Assembly: GCF_964199755.1 (NCBI RefSeq)
Contig: NC_133897.1
Span: forward strand, 169,086,678 to 169,150,677
Source of the DNA: Larus michahellis
Taxonomy: Eukaryota > Chordata > Aves > Charadriiformes > Laridae
Direction of reading: 5' to 3'
DNA length: 64,000 nt
The translations under genes were made by a program, and so were the position numbers. Under the pieces are notes generated by a model that ran no database searches, was not told the DNA's origin, and worked only from the letters and a program-made list of their open reading frames with translations. Numbering within the stretch: the stretch's first letter is position 1; the number at the start of each line of letters is the position of its first letter. Below, piece after piece: positions 1 to 9,410 of this stretch.

Positions 1-258
1 GGAGCCCTTCTTTCCTGGAGACGGCTGAACGCCTGCCTGCCTCGGGAAGTAGTGAAGGAACTCCTTCTTTTGCTTTGCTTGCTTGTGCATCTTTTGCTTT
101 GCTTGCTTGTGCATCTTTTGCTTTACTTATTAAACTGACATCTCAACGCACAAATTTTTTCACTTTTCTTCTTCGGATTCTCTTTCCCATCCTGTTGTAG
201 TGGGGAGTGTGCAAGTGGCTGCATGGTTCAGATTGCTGGCTAGCGTGAAACCAAGACA
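1..258 (+). mobile_element. 3' part of a solo LTR (avian endogenous retrovirus), cut by the window edge
   Basis: The block runs from a GGAGCCCTTCTTTCCTGG segment through a poly-A-signal-like TATTAAA to an end reading CCAAGACA at 258. The same order is seen in the more complete LTR at 4900-5480, and it matches my recollection of common avian ERV-L-type LTRs. The next bases are CCTCC, which equals the 5-bp flank on the left side of the 4900 LTR and so looks like the target-site duplication. A 25-bp unit rich in TTTGCTTTGC is tandemly repeated about 2.5 times at 62-130. No internal viral genes are present. The family name is inferred. Confidence 0.75.
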
Positions 259-431
259 CCTCCCATCCGGGATTTAGAGACATTGATGACATCTCCCCTA
301 CGCGGCCTTTTCTCCTGGCTGAAGAAACTCCCAGCTCTCTCAGCTTCTCCTCAAGGGAAGGATGCTGCAGTCCCTTCAGCGTCTTGGTGGCCCTGCACTC
401 GACTTGCTCCACCACATCCATGGCCTTCAAA
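259..431 (-). mobile_element. CR1 fragment, C-terminal reverse-transcriptase region
   Basis: The minus-strand translation contains an EEKLRELGVSS stretch. This corresponds to the conserved [19 protein letters not shown] region near the end of CR1 ORF2. The fragment follows the LTR end directly, and the same LTR/CR1 junction recurs at 5480/5481. The two loci are therefore copies of one ancestral insertion and not independent insertions. It is non-functional. Confidence 0.75.
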
Positions 432-1465
432 AACTCACAGAATCACTGAGGTTGGGAAAGACACTTAAGATCACTGATTCCATCCCTTAACCTAACACTA
501 CCAAGTGCCCCACTAAAGCAAGTCCCTTGGGGCCAAGTCTACTGTCTTCTAGATACCTCCAGGGCTGGTGACTCAAACGCTTCCCTGGGAAGCCTATTCC
601 AGTGCTTGACAACCATTTCAGTGAAGACATTTTTCACCAGTGCCCATTACAGGGGGACGATCACTTCCATAGTCCTCCTGGACTCATGACTTTTGATACA
701 GGCCACGATGCTACTGGCCGCCTTGGGCTCCAGGGCACACTGCTGGCTCATACTCAGCTGGCTGTCAAACAACACCCCCAGCTCCTTTTCCAACGGGCAG
801 CTTTCCAGCCGCTCTTCCCCAAGCCTGTAGCGTTGCATGGGGTTCTTGTGACCCAAGTGCAGGACCCGGCACTCAGCTTTTCTGAACCCCACACCATTGG
901 CCTCCTCCCATCGATCCAGCCTGTCCACATCGCTCTCTAAAGCGTCTTACCCTCAAGCAGATCCACACACTCACCCAACTTGGTGTTGCCTGCAAACATT
1001 CTGAGGGTGCACTCGACCCCCTCGTCCAGGTCGTTCGTAAAGATACTAAAGAGAACCGGCCCCAGTACTCAGCCCTGGGGAACACCACCTGTGGTGGCAA
1101 CAATCTGGATTTACCTCCATTCACCTCTATGGGCCTGGCCATCCAGCCCGTTTTTTAGCCAGCGAAGTGTACGCCCGTCAGAGCCATGAGCAGGCAGTTT
1201 CTGCAGGACAACACTCTTGGAAACAGTGTCAACGGCTTTACTAAAGTCCAGTTAACAACATCCACAGCCCTTCACTCATCTACCCACTAAGCGCGTCCCC
1301 TTGACATAGAAGGAGATCAGGTTAGGCAAGCAGGACCTGCCCTTCATAAAGCCATGCTGGCTGGGCCTCATCACCTGCTTGGCCTCTATGTGCCATACGA
1401 AGGCGATCAAGATGATTAGCTCCATAACGTTTCCCAGCTCCCAGGTCAGAAAGACAGACCTTTCT
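432..1465 (-). mobile_element. CR1 fragment, about 1 kb, reverse-transcriptase and 3' end
   Basis: The 3' tail (CACAGAATCACTGAGGTTGG) begins near 432. Moving right, the minus strand encodes decayed pieces of CR1 ORF2: the EVIVPL and MSQQCALEPKAASS region, CRVLHLGHKNPM, a segment like LDRLDRWEEANGVGF, and near 1060 a degraded form of the [13 protein letters not shown] motif. Several frameshifts are present and there is an internal deletion near 640. The element is dead and 5'-truncated. Confidence 0.85.
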
Positions 1466-1526
1466 CTCAGCTACAAACTTACAAGCAATGGGGGCATCAA
1501 AGTGCCCACAGGGCACATCAACAGGG

Positions 1527-1850
1527 TGTGGCAGGCCTAAAGACAGGCTTAGCCAGCCACAAACGTGCCACGAGATGATGTCACTGGAGATACCCCACCT
1601 CTCCTACGCCTTGGCTGTGACTGCTGAATTCCCTAACACACAGCGTCCATGCACGTCCTCCAAAATACCTACTTGCACTTAAAAGCTACCACCAGGGCCA
1701 AGTGGACACATCCACAAGACGACAACATGTAAAGGGAGCGTTGTGGGAAGGAAAACACGCCCACCACAGCACTTGACAGGCTGTGGCATGAAAGAGATGC
1801 TTGCTCAAAAATGCAGTCATGCATGAAATCATGGCCTCAGCTCCGCACTC
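1527..1850 (+). pseudogene. Degenerate copy of the feather-keratin upstream flank, gene body missing
   Basis: This stretch aligns collinearly with about 2811-3260, the immediate upstream flank of the intact keratin gene. Shared blocks include AAAGACAGGCTTAG, CCCCACCTCTC, GCACTTAAAAG followed by CCAGGGCC, AGTGGACACATC and a GGCTGTG-CATG segment near 1783. The homology fades where the TATA box and first exon should lie. A CTCAACAAG stretch near 1880 resembles the end of keratin exon 1, but the GT donor that should follow reads CT. No keratin coding sequence follows. It looks like the remains of a lost tandem keratin unit. Homology was judged by eye. Confidence 0.6.
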
Positions 1851-2079
1851 ACGTGCTGCGTGCTTGCCTCCAACTCTCCTCAACAAGCTCCACCTTCCCT
1901 TTCTTCCCGTCACACACTGTGCAGAGAAATGGCCTCATCCATCGGCACTCGCCCCAAGCAAACAACCCAAAGGCCCTGGCCCACCAGCCTCCCCTGCATG
2001 CCGATCCCACTCCCCCTCTGTCTCTTGACACACTCTCGGCCTCTCCAGGAACTCGCCTGCTTTTGCATGCTGCCTCATA

Positions 2080-2535
2080 CGCAATCATGGAGGCACTTGG
2101 GTTGGAAAAGACCCTGAACAATCTTGACACCGTTCACCTATGACTACGACCTTCACCAAAAATCATAGCCCTAAGTCCCACGTCTACACATCCTGTCATA
2201 ACCTCCAGGGATGGTGATTCAACCACTTCCTGGAGAAGCCTCTTCCAGTGCTTCATAACCCTTCTGGGATGACATTTTTCCTAGCATCCAATCTTAGCAT
2301 CCCTACGCAACATTTAAAGACGTTAATTCTTCTCCTATCACATGTTACTCGGGATAAGAGACTGACACCTATCTCATTACCACCTCTTTTCAGGTGGGTG
2401 TAGTGAGCGATAAGGCGTGCCCTCAGCCTTTTTCTTTCTGCAAACTAAACATGCCCTGTTCCCTAAACTGCTCCTAACAAGTCTTCTTCTCTACATCCTT
2501 CACCAGCTTCGTTGCTCATCTTCAGATGTGTCGCG
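2080..2535 (-). mobile_element. Old, diverged CR1 fragment
   Basis: On the plus strand it reads as a reversed CR1 3' end: AATCATGGAGGCACTTGGG, then a CTCCAGGGATGGTGATTC block, then the CTTCCAGTGCTTCATAACC block. It is more divergent than most CR1 copies here and keeps no usable frame. The interval 1851-2079 on its left and 2536-2810 on its right show nothing I recognise. Confidence 0.65.
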
Positions 2536-3199
2536 CCAGAGCCCAGGTTGCAAATTTGCCGGACACAACTAAGGGGATCCCTACGCAAGAGCCAAGAGGA
2601 GCCTTTGGGGAGCACGACCAGCCTCCCAACAGCACAGGGCTGCCACGATAATGCCCTGCTCTCACAAACAGCCCTCCTCTGCCTGCTTGAACTGCCTCCA
2701 CCAGGGACGGCCCCAGCGGGGCACAAACCCAAACACGCAGCCTCCGTTCTCCCACCTACAACCTTAAAAACAAAAGGGGCACCAAGACAGCCACAGAGCA
2801 CACCCAACAGGAAAGGCCATGCCCAAAGACAGGCTTAGTGAGCTGGCAGCAAGGCAGGGAAGGAACAAGCGCAATGCAAGGCGCAGCGCCTAATGCCTGG
2901 CCCCCCTCCAAAGCCCAGACCAGCCTGCCAGGGCTGCGAGGAAATGACGCCCCCTCTTCACAACGCACCCACAAACCACACCACACAACTGCCACGGCAT
3001 GAACTCCCTGATGACACCCCACCTCTCTTATGCTTTGGTCACGTCTTCTGACAACCCTGACGCGTGCCATCAACACAATGTTTAGGGCCTCTACTACTGG
3101 CACTTAAAAGTTGCCGCCAGGGCCGAGTGGACACATCATCAATAAGACAACATGAAATTGGAGAATTTCAGAAAACAAAGAACACAACCACGTCATTAC

Positions 3200-3308
3200 T
3201 CGTGAGGCTGTGTCATGCAAATTTGTTTGTGGAAAACGCCATCATGCGCCAAGCCTGTCCCGCCCCTCCATGACCAGCATAAAAGCCGGCCCAGTGCCTC
3301 TCTCCCTC
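3200..3308 (+). promoter_or_regulatory. Feather keratin core promoter
   Basis: An octamer-like ATGCAAAT lies at 3215-3222, a GC box (CCGCCCC) at about 3260-3266, and a TATA box (CATAAAA) at 3278-3284. The TATA box predicts transcription start about 30 bp downstream, near 3308-3312, in a CACACACTTCTCACGCC stretch typical of the first exon of feather keratin genes. The flank at 2811-3250 is the better preserved of two homologous copies in the window. Confidence 0.75.
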
Positions 3309-3345
3309 ACACACTTCTCACGCCTTCTCCTCCACCCTCAACAAG
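3309..3345 (+). other. Feather keratin exon 1 (non-coding) with splice donor
   Basis: This is a short pyrimidine-rich 5'UTR exon ending CTCAACAAG, followed by GTGAGT at 3346-3351, a near-consensus donor. Avian feather keratin genes typically have a small untranslated first exon and one intron just upstream of the start codon, which matches this layout. The exon start is inferred from the TATA spacing. Confidence 0.7.
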
Positions 3346-3505
3346 GTGAGTCTCAACACCCTGACCCTCCTTCTCCTCACCCACTTGGCCCTTCTCCTCC
3401 AGCTCCCCACAGCCCCACAACAGCCCTCCACACTCCCTCGTCCTCCTCCAACACTGACCCTCACATCCCCACCACCCTCACCTTTCTCAACACCCTCTCT
3501 TCCAG
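3346..3505 (+). other. Feather keratin intron 1, 160 bp
   Basis: It is bounded by GTGAGT at 3346 and a pyrimidine tract ending TCTCTTCCAG at 3505. The interior is rich in CTCC and CACCC, with almost no G in the sense strand. It is open in the coding frame and would add 60 proline- and leucine-rich codons ahead of the true ATG. That extension begins with GTG and carries the donor and acceptor, so I read it as intron and not as protein. Confidence 0.75.
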
Positions 3506-3525
3506 GGACCCTCCACACCACAGAC

Positions 3526-3840
3526 ATGGCCTGCAACAACCTCTGCAGCCCCTGCGGACCCACCCCACTGGCTAACAGCTGCAACGAGCCCTGCGTCAGG
3601 CAGTGCGAGGCCTCCCGCGTCATCATCCAGCCTTCCACCGTGCAGGTCACCCTGCCAGGACCCATCCTCACCTCCTTCCCCCAGAGCACCGCCGTCGGAT
3701 CCTCCGCATCCGCTGCCGTGGGCAATGAACTCAGCGCCCAGGGAGTGCCCATCTCCTCCGGCGGCTTCGGCCTCGGCCTTGGCTACGGCTTGGCAGGCCT
3801 TGGCTGCTTCAGCGGCAGGAGAGGCTGCTACCCCTGCTAA
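3526..3840 (+). CDS. Feather keratin (corneous beta-protein), 104 aa
   Basis: This is a structural protein of feather and scale cornifying cells that assembles into the filament-matrix material of the mature cell. The start is the ATG at 3526, 20 bp after the acceptor, with G at -3 and +4. The N-terminus has a cysteine cluster (C3, C7, C10, C19, C23, C27) that includes the family-typical [18 protein letters not shown]. Residues 34-66 form the proline-bounded beta-sheet core ([20 protein letters not shown]). The tail is Gly/Leu/Tyr-rich ([13 protein letters not shown]) and ends in a cysteine/arginine cap (C94, R98, R99, C101, C104). The length is close to the roughly 97-105 residues usual for the family. 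The frame is intact and all nine cysteines sit in the expected terminal domains. Feather keratins normally lie in tandem arrays. Here one full gene and one degenerate flank remain. Expression is probably epidermis-specific, driven by the TATA promoter. The exact subfamily cannot be fixed from sequence alone. Confidence 0.96.
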   Translation: MACNNLCSPCGPTPLANSCNEPCVRQCEASRVIIQPSTVQVTLPGPILTSFPQSTAVGSSASAAVGNELSAQGVPISSGGFGLGLGYGLAGLGCFSGRRGCYPC

Positions 3841-4265
3841 GGGCCCTCACCACCACCCCTGACAAAACCCTGACAGCCTGGAAGCCGCAGTATTGATGGA
3901 GGACACATCCTTGGCTCTTTCCTAGCACATAGACCTGCTGTCCACACATCTTTATCTCAAGGCTCCAAGGAAGAGGGATGGGGACAGTCCTTCTCTTCTC
4001 CCACTTCCTTCTTTGCAGTTCAACTTCTGCTATATCCACTACTCTCCGCTGCAACCACAATCTGACAAGCCAGAGCCCAACAACGAGCTCCACTGTGCAA
4101 CTCCCACTGCGGGGCAGGAAGACCTTGCTGCTCTGGCAAGATCTCTCTCACACAAGGGAGCTTGGATGATGGTCACCCTACCTGCAACTCTGACTAGCTC
4201 CCTTGCACTTGGCATTCCTGCCTTTGCATTCTTTTCCATCAATAAAGTTCTCCTGCATTCCACCT
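3841..4265 (+). terminator. Feather keratin 3'UTR and polyadenylation signal
   Basis: The untranslated tail runs from the TAA at 3838-3840 to the AATAAA at 4241-4246, followed by a TTCTCCTGCATTCC stretch in which cleavage probably occurs near 4258-4265. A CATCAATAAAGTTCTCCTGC context of this type is familiar from avian feather keratin mRNAs. The roughly 420-bp length fits one continuous second exon of about 760 bp. Confidence 0.85.
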
Positions 4266-4574
4266 GAGATACCTCAGTTTCCTTTTTTGTCACAAGGCTC
4301 TTCCAGCCTCACTCAACACAAAGCCACAGCTACAGAGACCATCGGGGTGGGTGGAAAAGGGCCACAGGGCCGGTCTTAGGAACTATGGCCCCAGCAACAA
4401 CCACAGCACAGAGCAGCACAGGGGGGCTTCCAGAACCTGACACAAGCCCTTCACTTACCCAAAGGCTTGGACATATTAACACACTTCCAACCAAGGCTCT
4501 GACACAAGCTCCCCATGCCAGCACGCACTTCACCAACTCTCTTCCGCAGCATGACCCTCTCACCAGCACAGCAG

Positions 4575-4899
4575 GCAGAATCACAGCAAACACAATCATT
4601 CACTGCACAAGGAGTCTCTGGAGACCATCTACTTCAACAAAACCCGCTCAAAGAGAGTCAACTCAAGCAGGCACTCCACAGCCTTGTCCAGTCAGGGTTT
4701 CAGTATCTCCAAGGATGAAGTCTCCAACACCTCTCTCTACAACCCCTTTTCACCTGTTAGACCACGGTCACGGTCATACTGAAAAAGGCTGGCCTTCTCT
4801 TCCATGGAAGTGGCACGTCTTTTCAGCTTTTCTCATTCCCTATTCCTCGGCCATGGGCACCCATGACAAGAGTCTGACTCCCCTCTCCTCGTTCCCTCC
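4575..4899 (-). mobile_element. CR1 3' part, split by the LTR at 4900
   Basis: The tail begins near 4575 (CAGAATCACAGC). The usual reversed CR1 blocks follow: GGAGTCTCTGGAGACCATCT, then TCTCCAAGGATG, then GGGCACCCATGACAAGAGTC. The element is interrupted at 4899/4900 by a solo LTR and resumes at 5481 with the GGGATTTAGAGACATTGATA block, the next expected CR1 segment. Confidence 0.75.
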
Positions 4900-5480
4900 T
4901 GACATCGCTTCACCTGCGATAGAGTTGACTTTCTCACTGGCAGCTGGTAGACGGCTAGGTTGTGCATGTGGGATGAGAATGGCGTTGAGAGCCCACTACT
5001 CTTTCTGGTTGTTGCTAAGCGCTCAAGGCCTTTTCTGCTCCTCACACTGCCCTGCCAGCGAGTAGGCTGGGAGTGCACAAAAGGCTGGGAAGTGACATGG
5101 CCAGGACAGCTGACCCCAACTGACCAAATGATAGTCCATGCCAGGTGAAGGCGTGCTCGGTATGTAATGCATGGCAAAGATGAAAGAACAGTGTAATGAA
5201 CGGACGTACGGCGTTTGTCTTTCCAAATAACTGATGTGCATCATGGAGCCCTTCTTTCCTGGAGACATGGCTGAACACCTGCATTCCAATGGGAAGTATT
5301 CAAAGAATTCCTTGGTTTCTTTGATGCCACTCATGGCTTTTGCTCTACCTACAGAACTATTTCTACCTCAGCACACGCATTTTTTCACTTTTCCTCTTCT
5401 GATTCTCCCCCATCCTGCCGAGGGGGAAGCGAGCGAGCGGCTGCATGGTTCTCAATGCTCGCTGGGTTTGCACCACTGAA
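4900..5480 (+). mobile_element. Solo LTR nested in CR1, with 5-bp target duplication
   Basis: The left end is TGACATCG, followed by a CACCTGCGATAGAGTTGAC block that corresponds to the CAGCTGGGATAGAGTTAAT start I recognise from avian ERV-L-like LTRs. Typical internal blocks follow: GGTTGTTGCTAAGCGCTCAA, CACTGCCCTGCCAGCGAG and GACAGCTGACCCCAACTG. The right end is CACCACTGAA at 5480. The flanks are CCTCC on the left and ACTCC on the right, and the homologous junction at 258 keeps CCTCC. This supports a 5-bp target-site duplication. There is no internal proviral sequence, so it is a recombination-derived solo LTR of 581 bp. Confidence 0.75.
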
Positions 5481-5677
5481 ACTCCCATCTGGGATTTAGA
5501 GACATTGATAACAGCTCATCAATGAACGTGGCCTTGCCTCCTGGCTGAGAAACCTCCCAGCTCTCTCTGCTTCTCCTCAATGAAGGATGCTTCAGTCCCT
5601 TCAGCATCTGGGTGGCCCTGCACTCCCCTTGCTCCACTAAGTCCATGGCCTTCCAGAAATCACAGAATCATTGAGGT
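5481..5677 (-). mobile_element. CR1 remainder after the nested LTR
   Basis: It continues the CR1 broken at 4899 and is homologous to 259-452. It ends with about 20 bp of the next CR1 tail (CACAGAATCATTGAGG) and then breaks directly into an inverted LTR. At the first locus (452) the same CR1 tail continues normally. This marks 5677/5678 as the rearrangement junction. Confidence 0.7.
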
Positions 5678-6424
5678 TGTGTTTTGGGGGAATGCCAGCT
5701 GGCAACAAAGAACCATGCGGCCACTCCTTCACCGCCCCCACAGCTGCGGGATGTGGGGGAGAAGCGGAAGAAAGAGGGAAACCTCACGGCTTGAGATAAA
5801 GGCAGTTAAACAGAACAGCAGAGGATAGAGGAAATCAAGAACAACAGAACTTGCAGAGGAATGTACAAAAACGATTCATTTATCACCACTCACCAGCCTG
5901 ACCTGGGGAGCCCCAAGCCCACTCCCAAGCAGCGATCTCTGACTCCCTCCCCCAGGAAGCTCCCCCAGCTATACACTGGGCACGGCATCTCATGGCATCG
6001 AGTACCTGTGTCCTGTCCTTCACTACTTCCCATGGGCAGGCAGGAGTTCAGCTGCCTGCAGGAAAGCAGGGCTCCATGATGCGTGATGTTTCTTGGGAAG
6101 ACTAATGTCACAACTCCATGAGTGCCTCCCGCCTTCTTTGTTCTTCCCCCAGCATTATGTATTGAGCATAATGTCGTACGGCACGGACTATCCCTTTGGT
6201 GAGTTCTGGTCAGCTGTGCTGGCTGTGTCTCCTCCCAGCTTTTTGTGCCCTCCCAGCCTACTTGCTGGCAGGGTGGTGTGAGGAGCAGAAAAGGCCTTGA
6301 GTGCTTAGCAAGAACTGAAAACAGTAGTGGGCTGTCAATAGCATTCTCATCCCAAATGCAAAACAGAGCACCCTACCAGCTGCCAGGAAGGGAGTCACTT
6401 CTATCCCAGCTGAAACCTTACTAA
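5678..6424 (-). mobile_element. Inverted, longer (possibly chimeric) LTR
   Basis: On the minus strand it starts at 6424 with TTAGTAAGGTTTCAGCTGGG and ends near 5678 with CCCCCAAAACACA. The 5' half matches the LTR at 4900. After about 6016 the minus strand runs into a second block with a TGCCCAGTGTATAGCTGGGG TATA-like region and a TTTAACTGCCTTTATCTCAA poly-A-region block. It is therefore about 165 bp longer than the 4900 copy and carries two TATA-like stretches. The CR1 flank beside its 5' end reads CCCTCC on the minus strand, the same insertion site as at 4899. It is a duplicate of the same insertion event with a different 3' half. Confidence 0.65.
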
Positions 6425-6743
6425 GGAGGGAATGAGGAGAGGGGAGTCAGACTCTTCTCTCAGGTGCCCACAACCAGGACAAGTGATGATGGAGAAAGAT
6501 GAAAAGAGGCGCCTTTTCCTTGGAAGAGAAGGCATGCTGTTTTCAGCGTGAGTGTGGTCAAAGATTGGAACCGGTTGCGCAGAGAGGCGTTGGACCTTCC
6601 ATCCTTGGAAATACTGAAGACCTGTGTGGACATGGTTGCGGAGAGCCTGCTTGAGCTGACACTGTTTGAGCAGGTTCGGTTGAAGTAGAGGATGTCCAGA
6701 GGATCCTTGGGCAGTCAATGATTCTCGTTGCTGTGATTCTGCC
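6425..6743 (+). mobile_element. CR1 3' part in the right arm of the inverted duplication
   Basis: It is the reverse-complement counterpart of 4575-4899. The plus-strand tail ends near 6743 (CTGTGATTCTG). Outside it, 6744-6985 is the inverted copy of the keratin 3' flank at 4335-4574. Confidence 0.7.
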
Positions 6744-7000
6744 TGCTGTGCTGGCCACAGGGTCATGCTGGGGAAGAGAGCTGGCAAAGTGTGTGCTGCC
6801 ATGGGGAGCTTGTGTCAGAGGCTGCAGTAGAAGTGCATTAGCATGTGCAAGCCTTTGTTTGGGTAAGTGAAGGGCTTGTGTCACGTTCTGGAAACCGCCC
6901 TGTGCTGCTCTGTGCTGCTGTTGTAGCTGGGGACATACTTCCTAAGAGAGGTCCTCTTGCCTTTTTAAACCCACCATGATGGTGCGTGGAGCCCTGTCTC

Positions 7001-7640
7001 TGTGCTGGGTGCCAAGAACCAATTTTGTGCTTTGCAATTTTACTTTTTAGCTGGGCCTCTTCTAACTTACTAAACTTTGAAATTAAGGGCTTATTGTTCA
7101 GAAAGTGTTCACTCTCAGAGTGACAAGACCTGATTATACCAAGAAATGGTACGCAGAGACGCTCTCGCTTAGACTTATTCCTATAACAAGTGAGGTCAGC
7201 TAACTTCGTTTTTTGCCCCGTTAGAGGGTCGGAAGCAGAAAAACTTAGAGGGGTCACACCTGTAGGGAGGAGCAAATGGACAGGTGACCCAAAACCGACC
7301 AACAGTGTATTCCATCCCATCTGCATCACACTCAGTATAAAAGCTAAGGGATCAAAGGTTCAACTCTCTGTCTTCAGTGGCGACATCCAAGGAGGACCCT
7401 GTCTGTTCATCTGCTTTTGATCTTAATTTGAGCATTCCTGACTCCAGATGCGGAATCCTGCTCCTGTCCATCGCTCACTCCAGTCTCGGACTTTCCTTGT
7501 GCCTGCTGGTGACAAGATCATCATCCTGGGAGCTGAATACGGTTTTGTATATATTGTATACTTTTTAAAAAAACTTTTGATTATCATTTATTATTTCATT
7601 ATTTATTAATATTTTCATTGAAGTAGGTTAGAAGAAGAGA
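7001..7640 (+). mobile_element. LTR of a second ERV family, 3' end lost
   Basis: It shares an ordered series of blocks with the complete LTR at 62464-63192 read on the minus strand. These include a block around GGGCCTCTTCTAACTTACT, the GAGGGTCGGAAGCAGAAAAA block, CTCAGTATAAAAGCTAAGGG (TATA region), a block around TCCAAGGAGGACCCTGTCTG and GTTTTGTATATATTGTATAC. The homology ends near 7640, where a purine-rich simple repeat replaces the U5 end. The left end is diverged; 7001 is the best estimate from TGTGCTGGG. Confidence 0.75.
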
Positions 7641-7765
7641 AGGAGAAAAGGAAGGAGGAAGGGAAGAGGGAAAGGAAGGCAGAAGGGAAGGAGAAAAGGA
7701 AAGAGCAAAGGAAGGAGAAAAGGAAGGAGGAAGGAGAAAAGGAAGGAGGAAGGAAAAGAGAAGGA
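7628..7765 (+). repeat. Purine-rich GGAAGGA/GAGAAAA microsatellite
   Basis: About 135 bp are almost purely A and G on the plus strand, with repeated AAAGGAAGGAGGAAGG-type units. This polypurine-polypyrimidine tract could form triplex (H-) DNA. It sits exactly where the LTR at 7001 is truncated. Confidence 0.85.
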
Positions 7766-8645
7766 ACAACATGTTATTTCCTAACTGGGTTTCAACATTG
7801 GCCTCTGTGTCCTCATTCCATAACTTGAAGAACACTGACAAAAAGCACTCAGCTCCTTCCCCACAGGGACCATCACTGCCCACGGCATCTCCCCTGTACT
7901 CTGCCCAGGCAAAGGCAATGAAAGGGCTGCATAAAGCAGCACATCCCTCATCCAGCCACGTTCCCACTCCACAACTATTCATCTGCACCAGCCTTTATGG
8001 CTCCCACACATTTCTCCAAGGGAGAAGAGTTTGCAACAGGCAGCAAGGGAATCCTTGAGGAAACACAACACCTTCTTCTGCTCTCTGTCTCATGCAGAAA
8101 GCTCCGGAAAGCCAGACTTGCAGCCCTCCAAGTGTACACCACCCTTTGCCAAGACCTTCCTCTCTGAGGGCGACTCCATGCCCCGGGAACAAGGCTGTGT
8201 AGGAAACCTCACAAGGATGCTGAGGCTGAAGAGTAGGCACAAGGGCCCCCGCACACGTGAGCACTGCTCACCTGGGGAGCAAACCCCAAAACGTCCACAT
8301 GAGCTGCATTTAGGATGACCACACACCAGCCAGCAACTCGTCTGTCCCAGTGAACATCTCCAAACAGGTGAGTTCCTCTTTCAAACAACAGCCAGCCCCC
8401 TGCGTGTGTGTCCTGCAGAACCCATATGCACCGATCACAGCACTCCAGTAACACAAGCTGTCCCATCAGGTCAACCCTTTCCTGACCCCAGCTTCATCCT
8501 TCCCAAGAGCTCTCTCAGTCCCATCACCTCAATCCGTGCACAGATGACCTCAGCCTCTACTTCCTCACTTACCTGCCAGCTACAGCCATCATCCCCTAAA
8601 GAACCAGGTTACAGACCTCCTCACCTGCTTTCACAGTAGTGTGGA
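7766..8645. other. Unassigned 0.9-kb interval
   Basis: Open stretches exist on both strands, for example 95 codons at 7771-8058 and 129 codons on the minus strand at 7599-7988. Part of the latter is the simple repeat, and none resembles a protein family I recognise. No CR1 or LTR blocks are visible. It may be single-copy keratin-cluster intergenic DNA or an old, unrecognised repeat. Confidence 0.4.
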
Positions 8646-9410
8646 ATGGTTGAAATTGGAAGAAGCCTCTGGAGATCATCTGCTTTCACTCTTCTCCTCA
8701 AGCAGGGCCACCTTCATTTGATTGCCAAGGACCGTGTGTCCAGACAGTTTTTGAATATCTCCAAGGATGGAGACTCCACAGCCTCTCTGGGCAACCTCTG
8801 CCAGTGCTCATCACCGTCACCGTAAAAAAGTGTTTCCTGACGTTCAGAGGGAACCCCCTGTGTTTCAGTTTTTGCCCGTGGCCTCTGGTCCTGGCACTGG
8901 GCACCACTGGAGGCACCCCGGCTCTGTCCTCTATGCCCCTTCCCTTCAGGTGCTCATAGACATTGATGAGACCCCCCGGAATCTTCTCTTCTCCAGGCTG
9001 ACCAGTCCCAGCTCTCGCAGCCTTTCCTCGTACGAGAGATGCTCCAGTTCCTTCATCACTCTCATGGCCCAACGCTGGGCTCCCTCCAGTATGTCCCCGT
9101 CTCTCTTGAACTGGTCACAGAACTGGACACAACACTTCACGTGTGGCCTCACCAACGCTGGGTAGAGGGGAAAGATCCCCTCCCTCCACCTGCTGGCCAC
9201 GCTTCTCCAGCAGGACACAACCCAGGACACCATTAGACCCCTTTGCCACCAGGGTACATTCCTGCCTCACCTTCGACTTGGCGTCCGCCACGACCCCCAG
9301 GGCCCTTTCTGCAGAGCTGCTTTCCAGATGGGGGACCACCAGCACGTCCCCGGGGTGGCCCAGCACCAGGGATGGGCTCTGGCCTGTGCAGCAGCTCGTG
9401 GAAAGTTCCA
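8646..9410 (-). mobile_element. CR1 3' portion in the left copy of a 1.1-kb duplication
   Basis: The minus strand encodes late CR1 ORF2 blocks: [38 protein letters not shown] and [11 protein letters not shown]. The 3' tail at 8650-8755 is of a different CR1 subtype from the tail of the partner copy near 20 kb. The switch near 8756 therefore marks a recombination breakpoint inside CR1. Confidence 0.85.

Larger units (their letters stand above)
4335..6985. repeat. Long inverted duplication: keratin 3' flank + CR1 + LTR
   Basis: The left arm (about 4335-5300, plus) and right arm (about 6016-6985, minus) carry the same sequence order: a 3' keratin flank segment containing a CAGCACAG-rich stretch, a CR1 3' end, then the 5' half of a solo LTR. 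Translating both arms in the same sense gives closely related strings, for example SMTL-PAQQAESQQ in each. Arm identity is clearly imperfect (perhaps 75-80% by eye), so the duplication is not recent. The central part, about 5300-6015, holds non-equivalent LTR and CR1 pieces. The whole can fold as a hairpin with arms of about 0.95 kb. Confidence 0.75.

Noticed and set aside
3346..3525. A 60-residue N-terminal extension of the keratin protein
   Set aside because: It starts with GTG within the splice donor and spans a canonical intron. The family starts at the ATG at 3526.
7771..8058. A 95-codon plus-strand frame and overlapping minus-strand frames
   Set aside because: No domain, no splice or promoter context, and frames open on both strands, as expected by chance in GC-moderate DNA.
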